Made by a program: the position numbers and the translations under genes. The notes below the pieces were generated by a model. The model ran no database searches. It was not told where the DNA came from and worked only from the letters and a program-made list of their open reading frames with translations. A DNA stretch of 31,432 bases from contig CAJPJR010000022.1 of NCBI GenBank assembly GCA_905369775.1, positions 1-31,432 on the forward strand, in the 5' to 3' direction. Of this stretch, positions 25,955-31,432 are shown one piece after another; position 1 is the first letter of the stretch, and each line of letters opens with the position of its first letter. This DNA is from Prevotellaceae bacterium UBA1746. GTDB lineage: Bacteria > Bacteroidota > Bacteroidia > Bacteroidales > Bacteroidaceae.

Positions 25955-26953
25955 ATGTTCTCTCTCTCCCCTCGCGGATTGAATGCCGCATGTTTCCTCT
26001 TGCTCGTCGCCGCTGCGCTGAGCGGTTGCAGTGACGAACGACTTTCGCCCCACAGCGTGGTGGACGCCGGCAGCGAACACCGCAGCGACAGCGAGTTGGA
26101 CCGCTGGATTCGCGATAGCATCACACGCCCCTATGGCATCGAAGTGATCTATCGGCAGGAAAATCACGCCGGCGCCACGACCGACCGCATCTATCCGCCA
26201 CGCCTCGAACAGGTGCGCCCGGTGCTCGAAGCCTTTCGCCGCCTCTGTCTCGAAAGTTTTGCTGCCGACGGGCTCGATCGCCCCAATCTCTTGCTCGGCC
26301 GCGCGCCGCTGCGCCTGCAACTCTACGGCGGAGCGTTTCGCGACGAAAACGGCATGGCGCGTTTGTATCTGCCTTCAGCTGGTTCGACCGCCGAAATGGC
26401 GCTCTTCAACGTCAATGCCTTCTCACCCGGCGACGAAGGTCAGGTCTATGCACTGGCACGCAGCGGGTTGCACCAACTCTGCAAGCATCTCACGGCCGTG
26501 TTGCCCTACGATCGTGACGCTTTCGGGCGCATCAGCGCACAACGTTACACGCACACCACGGCTGCCCTCGTGGCGCCCTGGAGCTACACCACCACACCGC
26601 AACAACAATTCGGCCTCGACAGCTGGGCCAACAAGCGCGGTTGCCTGACGATGCACGGCATGATTTCTGCCGAAGACGACTTTGCCGAAATGCTCAGTGC
26701 CACACTTTGTGCTACACCGGCCCAAGTGCAGGCTGCACTGACCGAGGCGGCAACGCCCGACACGGACATCGATCCGGAAGTCAACGCGCGCTATGCCGAG
26801 GAAGCCAAACAGGCCTATCGCGAACTCACCGCCAAACAGGAACTGGTGGACCAATACGTGCGCCAGGTGTGGAACCTCGACTTGCGGCGCCTGCAAGCCA
26901 AGACGGTGCGTCGCCTACATTCATACGTACAACAACACCGGTCACATGACTAA
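25955..26953 (+). CDS. Substrate-import-associated zinc metallohydrolase family lipoprotein, active site apparently lost
   Basis: A 332-aa lipoprotein (LSGC, lipid on C25, followed by SDER, like the surface-export signal). It fits the family of HExxH lipoproteins that sit with SusC/SusD genes: YGIEVIYRQ near the start, a central helix, GCLTMHGMISAEDDFAEMLS (about 230-249) where the third zinc ligand lies. At the place of the HExxH helix, however, it reads SGLHQLCKH (170-178); no HExxH occurs anywhere in the protein. Known function of the family is not established; a protease or hydrolase role is assumed from the motif. Here it may only bind substrate. It begins six bases after susD and overlaps the next gene by eight. 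Confidence 0.75.
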   Translation: MFSLSPRGLNAACFLLLVAAALSGCSDERLSPHSVVDAGSEHRSDSELDRWIRDSITRPYGIEVIYRQENHAGATTDRIYPPRLEQVRPVLEAFRRLCLESFAADGLDRPNLLLGRAPLRLQLYGGAFRDENGMARLYLPSAGSTAEMALFNVNAFSPGDEGQVYALARSGLHQLCKHLTAVLPYDRDAFGRISAQRYTHTTAALVAPWSYTTTPQQQFGLDSWANKRGCLTMHGMISAEDDFAEMLSATLCATPAQVQAALTEAATPDTDIDPEVNARYAEEAKQAYRELTAKQELVDQYVRQVWNLDLRRLQAKTVRRLHSYVQQHRSHD

Positions 26954-28034
26954 GTCCTCTTTTCTCCCCCTCCGCCCGCTGCGCCGGCCCCGATTGCGCG
27001 GTCTCGGCCTCGCGGTGCTCGCCCTTGCGCTCTTGGTCGGCACGCATGCGCTCACCGCCTGCAGCAATGAGCAGACCACTTTCGACCAAACGCCGACACA
27101 GCGCAGCCAAAACGCCGTCGAGGACTTGCGCCGCGAACTCATCGCCGCGCCCTACGGTTGGCGCGTGGTCTATTTTCCGAAAACCGACTCGCTCCTCTAC
27201 AGCAACCCAGACGAAGCCATCAACCAAACGGCTTTGCGCGGCAGTTACGGCTACGGCGGCCATTGTTTCACGATGCGTTTTGCCGACGACAACACGGTGG
27301 AAACGCGCGCCGACTTCGACGAAGAAACGGCAGCCCGCCCCATCGTGAGCCAATACACCGTGAATCGCAACAGCTTCGCGCAGTTGAGTTTCGCCACCTA
27401 CACTTATGTGCACCGCCTGGCCAACGACCGATTTGAAGGGGCATCGGATTGGCTCTACATGGGGAAAGATCCCGACGGCAACCTCATGTTTCGGTCGGCC
27501 AATCACTTGTTGCCGGCGCGAGAATACATCCGCATGACGCGACTCTCCGGTCCCGACGAAACGACGGGGGTGGTGCAAAAAGCGGTGGACAACCGGCTGG
27601 CCTTCGAAGGCATGGTCAATCCGCAACTGCGCATCTATCGCGGCGGACGCACCTTCTTCCGGAGCGACTATTTCGTGAAACGGCCGGTGGAAACCAACCA
27701 ATCGCTGCTCCGCGAGATCAAGGAGAAGCGCTACTACCTGTTTGTCTTCGCCCGCAAGCGCAATCCCATTCCCGACTATCCGCCTAAGGAAATCACCGGC
27801 CTGGGTTCGGGCTACACCGGCACCGAACAGGGACTGACCTTCCGCGCGGGGCTGCGCTTCGACGCGGCGAAACAGTTCTATGATTTCGAGCGCAAAGGCA
27901 ACCGCTTCGAGGCGGAACTCGTGCAGGTCTACGACACCTTGCTGCGCAGCACGCGCTATGTGAGCAAACACCTGCACCCCGAAGGCATCAGCACGGGCAT
28001 CAAAGCCGAAATCTACGACGAGGGCGCGCACTGA
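26946..28034 (+). CDS. DUF4302 domain lipoprotein
   Basis: A 362-aa lipoprotein with a basic, Arg/Pro-rich leader, a hydrophobic core and lipobox LTAC (C39), then SNEQTTFDQ. After it comes the DUF4302 pattern: SQNAVEDLRRELIAAPYGWR, VVYFPKTDS, GGHCFTMRFADDNTVE and SDWLYMGKDPDGNLMFR. The domain is known from Bacteroidetes SusC/SusD loci with the zinc-hydrolase-like lipoprotein; its role is unknown. Start ATG 26946 overlaps the previous gene by eight bases, and no other Met gives a signal peptide. Likely surface exposed. Confidence 0.78.
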   Translation: MTKSSFLPLRPLRRPRLRGLGLAVLALALLVGTHALTACSNEQTTFDQTPTQRSQNAVEDLRRELIAAPYGWRVVYFPKTDSLLYSNPDEAINQTALRGSYGYGGHCFTMRFADDNTVETRADFDEETAARPIVSQYTVNRNSFAQLSFATYTYVHRLANDRFEGASDWLYMGKDPDGNLMFRSANHLLPAREYIRMTRLSGPDETTGVVQKAVDNRLAFEGMVNPQLRIYRGGRTFFRSDYFVKRPVETNQSLLREIKEKRYYLFVFARKRNPIPDYPPKEITGLGSGYTGTEQGLTFRAGLRFDAAKQFYDFERKGNRFEAELVQVYDTLLRSTRYVSKHLHPEGISTGIKAEIYDEGAH

Positions 28035-28078
28035 TCGGCTGCCGTTTGCCCTGTTTCCTCTCTTTCCACTTCTTCTAT

Positions 28079-28702
28079 ATGAGACGCCACTACACATTAT
28101 ATATAGGTGCACTTGTTTTCCTGGCGATGAGCTGCACGCGCACGTATGACGACGCGCCGCGCGAGGACTATGACCGGCTCTTTCCCTTCACCGGGCCGGA
28201 ACGCCCACGCATTTCCTACGAAGACCAGGACGTGCGACTCGGCGATCCCGATGCGCCGGTGAGCGCTTTCGTGTATCCGGGGGTGAACATCGACCGCGAT
28301 GTGCGCACCTACCGCGTTACGCTGACGTGTTCGTTCGGCGAAGTTGACATCTTGGGCGCTGCGGTGGCCGACACCGAGATTCAGTCGCGCTATGTGGTGC
28401 GCTACGTCGACGCCGCACGCCGATTGCAAACGCTCACTTCCAACCGCCGCGACAGCACCGCACAGACTTTGCTCAAAAACGGACAAGCGCACACCGTGAC
28501 GTTCGAGGCGCGATCGGGACATCCGATGTATCTGTGCGTGAACGGCGTGGGACCGCGCGGTTCGTCGGTGAAAGCCACCATTTCGGCCGTGTCGACCGAC
28601 GGATTCACCGTGGTGAAACCACTCACTGCCCACGAGTTTCAAAACGAAGAGGGCATCGACAAGATCAAACACCCCTATTGTGCCTACATCATTCTCCCCT
28701 AA
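28079..28702 (+). CDS. Lipoprotein of unknown family
   Basis: A 207-aa product with a short lipoprotein signal (MRRHYTLYIGALVFLAMSC, lipid on C19), followed by an acidic stretch TYDDAPREDYDRLFPF. The rest is predicted beta-rich (VRTYRVTLTCSFGEVDILG, HTVTFEARSG, SVKATISAV), with two Cys (in LTCS and MYLCV) that could pair. I do not recognise the family. It sits between the DUF4302 and DUF4856 genes, 44 and 15 bases from them, and so belongs to the operon. The frame is open upstream to 28046, but ATG 28079 gives the lipobox at the right place. Confidence 0.72.
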   Translation: MRRHYTLYIGALVFLAMSCTRTYDDAPREDYDRLFPFTGPERPRISYEDQDVRLGDPDAPVSAFVYPGVNIDRDVRTYRVTLTCSFGEVDILGAAVADTEIQSRYVVRYVDAARRLQTLTSNRRDSTAQTLLKNGQAHTVTFEARSGHPMYLCVNGVGPRGSSVKATISAVSTDGFTVVKPLTAHEFQNEEGIDKIKHPYCAYIILP

Positions 28703-28717
28703 ATTCGTCAATCGCTC

Positions 28718-29911
28718 ATGAGAATATTCTTTCCCATCGCCCTGGCGGCCATTTGCTGTGCGCCGATGCTCACGGCCTGCGACAGCCGCGAAGGCGAAAC
28801 GGTGGAGTCGGCCTATGTGCTGCCGCCTTATCCCGATCCGAGCTACGCCTTCAAGCGCAACGGCACGAGCAGTGTCGACTATTTGGAGTGCAACCTGCTG
28901 AGCGAACCGCTCGACCACATCTATGAAAGCTATTTGCGCGGTGCCAATGTGATGTATGCCGCGAATCGCCAACGCGTGCAACAATACTTCGACGAGGGCG
29001 AATTCGGACTTGCCCCGCGAAAGGCCATCGCCGCTTCGGCACTTCACCGCAACGACAGCGCAAAGGTGTTGCGCGATTTGGAGGAGATTTTCTCGGCCAC
29101 GGCGCGCCTGAGCGGACTGGGGCAACCTTCGCCGAGCCTGACGCGCAACCGCCGCGCCACGATGGGCACCTCGGGTTTCGTGGGGGCGCACATCGGCGAC
29201 GTGAACGTGGCCTTTGCCGACGAACGCGGCGTCGTGGTCGCCGAACTCTTCCCCGAGATGGTGCGCGGTGCGCTCTATCTGGACAAAGTGCTCAACACAC
29301 ACCTCGACGAGGGCTTGCTGAACGACACGACCCTGCGCAGCGCTCACGAGAACGGCGTGTTGCTGCCGGGACGCAACTACACGGCGCTCGAACACCACTG
29401 GGATTTGGCTTACGGCTACTACCAATTTTGGCAACCCTACGCCGAGACCGCGGCACTGCCGGTGTTGCGCGGCACCCGCATCGTGCTGTACAATGCTTTC
29501 GCCCGCGGACGACAGGCACTGACGGAATATCGCTATGACGATGCGCGGGAAGCGCTGCGCATCATCCGAAGCGAACTTTCGAAAGTGGTGGCTGTGCATG
29601 CGATGTACCTTTTGGCGGGTGAGCGCACGACGGCCAATCTTGAAGAGGACGTGCAAAATGCGCTGCCCTTTGTGTCTCAGGCCTTGGGAGCGGTGTATGC
29701 CCTGCAATTCACCCGCAGAGCAGACGGACAACCGCACTTCACTTACGACGAGACGGCACAACTCCTCGCACAACTCACTGCAGGCAACGGGCTTTGGGAC
29801 AAACAGCGTCTGCTCGGCGACGAAAACACGCCAGGATCGCTGCGTGCGACGGCAAAAAGCATTGGCCAACGCTACGGACTCCGCATCGAGGACGTGGTGC
29901 GCCGCAAATAA
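28718..29911 (+). CDS. DUF4856 domain lipoprotein (imelysin-related)
   Basis: A 397-aa lipoprotein (LTAC, lipid on C21, then DSREGE). It shows the DUF4856 layout: YAFKRNGTSSVDYLECNLLSE with a TY-F-RNG-SVDY start, LFPEMVRGALYLDKVLNTHL in the middle, and RNYTALEHHWDLAYGYYQF, the ExxWDxAYGY helix of this family. Helix-rich overall. DUF4856 proteins are distant relatives of imelysin (M75), a family tied to iron uptake; no GxHxxE imelysin motif is evident at the equivalent place. Together with the FecA-like receptor this supports an iron or metal-linked role, which is inference. Confidence 0.78.
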   Translation: MRIFFPIALAAICCAPMLTACDSREGETVESAYVLPPYPDPSYAFKRNGTSSVDYLECNLLSEPLDHIYESYLRGANVMYAANRQRVQQYFDEGEFGLAPRKAIAASALHRNDSAKVLRDLEEIFSATARLSGLGQPSPSLTRNRRATMGTSGFVGAHIGDVNVAFADERGVVVAELFPEMVRGALYLDKVLNTHLDEGLLNDTTLRSAHENGVLLPGRNYTALEHHWDLAYGYYQFWQPYAETAALPVLRGTRIVLYNAFARGRQALTEYRYDDAREALRIIRSELSKVVAVHAMYLLAGERTTANLEEDVQNALPFVSQALGAVYALQFTRRADGQPHFTYDETAQLLAQLTAGNGLWDKQRLLGDENTPGSLRATAKSIGQRYGLRIEDVVRRK

Positions 29912-29925
29912 CGACTCAAACGACG

Positions 29926-31146
29926 ATGACTTCAACTTACTCACGCCTACTTTTCGGGCTACTGGCCCTCTTGCCCACGGCACTCGCCGCACAAGTGGGG
30001 CAAAACATCATTCCCAACGGCAGTTTCGAAGAATATGCGGCGACGGCTTCGGCACCTCGCCACCACGTTCGCGCCGACCATGAGGAAGCGGACGCGGACG
30101 ACGACGAAAACGAGGGTGACGACGATGAGAACGACAAGCCTTCGGGGGATTTCGACCCGTATGCGAAACCGCTCTACTGGTATATCAACGCATCGCTCTA
30201 CTCGACGCGCGTGACCGACGCACACTCGGGGAAATTTGCCCTCAAGCTCTATCCGAACGGGGGCTCGTTTTTCACGCGCGACAAGGAGTTCAACCCCTAT
30301 CACCTCAAAGTGGAAGCAGGGGCTGAGTACCGATTGACTTATTGGTACAAGGGTCAGAAGATGGCGCCCAACATGGTCGTGACCGTCGACTGGTTGCGCG
30401 GCGGCACGCGCCTGAAAAAGGACGCACGCGAGAACAAAGCGGACTATGCCACGAACATCTCCGACCAATGGCAGCAGAAAGTGCTGACCTTCACCGCACC
30501 GGCGGGCGCGGACCGCGCGGGTGTGGGCTTTTATCTCAACTACGACAGTGAAGCTAACGAGAAGGGGGGCTTCATCGTGGTCGACGATATTGAAATGGTG
30601 CAGACTTCGGCCGGAAAGACGGACGACCGACTCGCACCGCCCGAGAACCTCAAAGCGAAAATGCAGCAGCGCGAACTGGAACTGAGCTGGTTGCCGACGG
30701 CAGAACCGGAGGTGAGCTACGAAGTGAAGGTGAACGGAAAAGCGGTGGGCACGACAACGGGAACAAACTTCGTGGTGACGCAACTCACTCCCGGCACTTC
30801 CTACAACATTGAGGTGGTGACGCTGAAAAACAATACGCGTTCGGCCAAAGCGGCCACGCTCACCGGCGCCACGGAGCCACTGACACACGCCGTAAACGAC
30901 GAAAACCGCATTCCTTATTTATATAAGGTGCGCGAAAACGGCACCTGCCCGCGCGCCTTGCCGCTCTTCTGGAAAGAACTGGCGGATGCGAACGCGAAAA
31001 TCACCTATTGGGTGGACGATAAGCAGGTGGAACCCACGGACGGCCAACTCCTTTTCACGAAAAGTGGGGAGCATTTCCTCCACATCCTCGTCGTGGAAAG
31101 CGACGGACGGGAGTGGGAACTGGATTATCAACTCAATGTGGACTAA
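29926..31146 (+). CDS. Secreted protein with carbohydrate-binding-like domain, acidic stretch and fibronectin III domain
   Basis: A 406-aa exported protein. Signal peptide MTSTYSRLLFGLLALLPTALAAQ, then NIIPNGSFEEY (28-37), the opening of many galactose-binding-like modules, interrupted by an extremely acidic stretch at 51-77 (about 18 Asp/Glu). The module continues with HSGKFALKLYPNG and EYRLTYWYKGQKM to about residue 228. A fibronectin III domain (about 232-318; APPENLKAKMQ, LELSWLP, YEVKVNGKAV, TPGTSYNIEVV) and a C-terminal beta-rich part follow. No lipobox. A role in binding a ligand or cell surface is inferred. The acidic stretch could bind calcium or other cations, or be simply a charged linker. 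Confidence 0.75.
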   Translation: MTSTYSRLLFGLLALLPTALAAQVGQNIIPNGSFEEYAATASAPRHHVRADHEEADADDDENEGDDDENDKPSGDFDPYAKPLYWYINASLYSTRVTDAHSGKFALKLYPNGGSFFTRDKEFNPYHLKVEAGAEYRLTYWYKGQKMAPNMVVTVDWLRGGTRLKKDARENKADYATNISDQWQQKVLTFTAPAGADRAGVGFYLNYDSEANEKGGFIVVDDIEMVQTSAGKTDDRLAPPENLKAKMQQRELELSWLPTAEPEVSYEVKVNGKAVGTTTGTNFVVTQLTPGTSYNIEVVTLKNNTRSAKAATLTGATEPLTHAVNDENRIPYLYKVRENGTCPRALPLFWKELADANAKITYWVDDKQVEPTDGQLLFTKSGEHFLHILVVESDGREWELDYQLNVD

Positions 31147-31149
31147 ACG

Positions 31150-31432
31150 ATGAAACAACTGATGACTCTGCTGCTCGCAGCGTTGGCTTTTGCGCTGACA
31201 GGCTGCGACGATACGCAACAAGCGACCGAAACACCCATCCAAGTGGGAGCGGAAAATGACAACTCGATCGAGGTTTCGCCTCAAGCGACACGCATGCTCC
31301 TGCTTTCGGGCGGAACCGGGAAATACTCGGCTTATGTGGCGGATTCGAAAATCGCCGGTGTGTCACTGAGCAAAGATACGCTGCGCATCAACGGCATTTT
31401 GGAAGGGAAAACCTATGCCGTGATCCACTCGG
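31150..31432 (+). CDS. Lipoprotein with Ig-like repeat, N-terminal part (cut by window edge)
   Basis: ATG at 31150, three bases after the previous stop, opens a frame of 94 codons without stop to the edge. The start MKQLMTLLLAALAFALTGC is a good lipoprotein signal (lipid on C19, then DDTQQ). The visible part, IEVSPQATRMLLLSGGTG, KYSAYVADSKIAGV, TLRINGILEGKTYAVI, resembles a bacterial Ig-like (BIG2-type) repeat. The operon therefore continues past the window. Confidence 0.72.
   Translation, partial: MKQLMTLLLAALAFALTGCDDTQQATETPIQVGAENDNSIEVSPQATRMLLLSGGTGKYSAYVADSKIAGVSLSKDTLRINGILEGKTYAVIHS

Noticed and set aside
29173..29193. GAHIGD in the DUF4856 protein as an imelysin GxHxxE metal motif
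   Set aside because: It ends in Asp and lies in a different place from the helix homologous to the imelysin motif, so it is probably coincidence.

Overview
The window is about 31.4 kb of chromosome from a GC-rich member of the Bacteroidota, most likely order Bacteroidales. The evidence is a SusC/SusD (RagA/RagB) pair, many lipoproteins with a Cys followed by Asp/Glu-rich residues, promoters of the TTG-N19-TAnnTTTG type instead of sigma70 boxes, few Shine-Dalgarno sequences, and a Bacteroidales-style core cluster (DUF1599, DoxX-like BT_3928-family protein, tpiA, SPOR protein, folE). I cannot assign a genus from sequence alone.

Layout. Positions 1-98 (minus) hold the first 32 codons of a secreted SGNH/GDSL hydrolase. 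Positions 246-4411 carry pyrK, pyrD (dihydroorotate dehydrogenase 1B) and thrS, with a strong promoter before thrS and a strong terminator after it. Positions 4713-5923 hold class II fructose-bisphosphate aldolase on the minus strand with a textbook promoter and terminator. Positions 5950-6578 are non-coding and hold an unusual pair of facing 73-76 bp inverted repeats. Positions 6579-8348 (minus) carry cvpA and the DNA polymerase III delta' gene. Positions 8611-14941 (plus) form a housekeeping run: proS, DUF1599, the DoxX/thioredoxin-like membrane protein, tpiA, a SPOR-domain protein, folE and a PfkB sugar kinase. Positions 15034-17822 hold three family-2 glycosyltransferases, one facing away from an overlapping pair.

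The accessory part runs from 18614 to the right edge. It is a single tightly packed plus-strand operon of at least 12.8 kb: a FecA-like TonB-dependent receptor, a SusC-like receptor, a SusD-like lipoprotein, a member of the substrate-import-associated zinc metallohydrolase lipoprotein family that has lost its HExxH motif, a DUF4302 lipoprotein, an unrecognised lipoprotein, a DUF4856 (imelysin-related) lipoprotein, a fibronectin-III protein with a very acidic stretch, and the start of another lipoprotein. Almost every product is predicted to be outer-membrane or lipid-anchored. I infer a nutrient-capture and import system; the ligand is unknown, and iron, a siderophore or a peptide would all fit. 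This operon and the inverted-repeat region are the parts most worth a second look.
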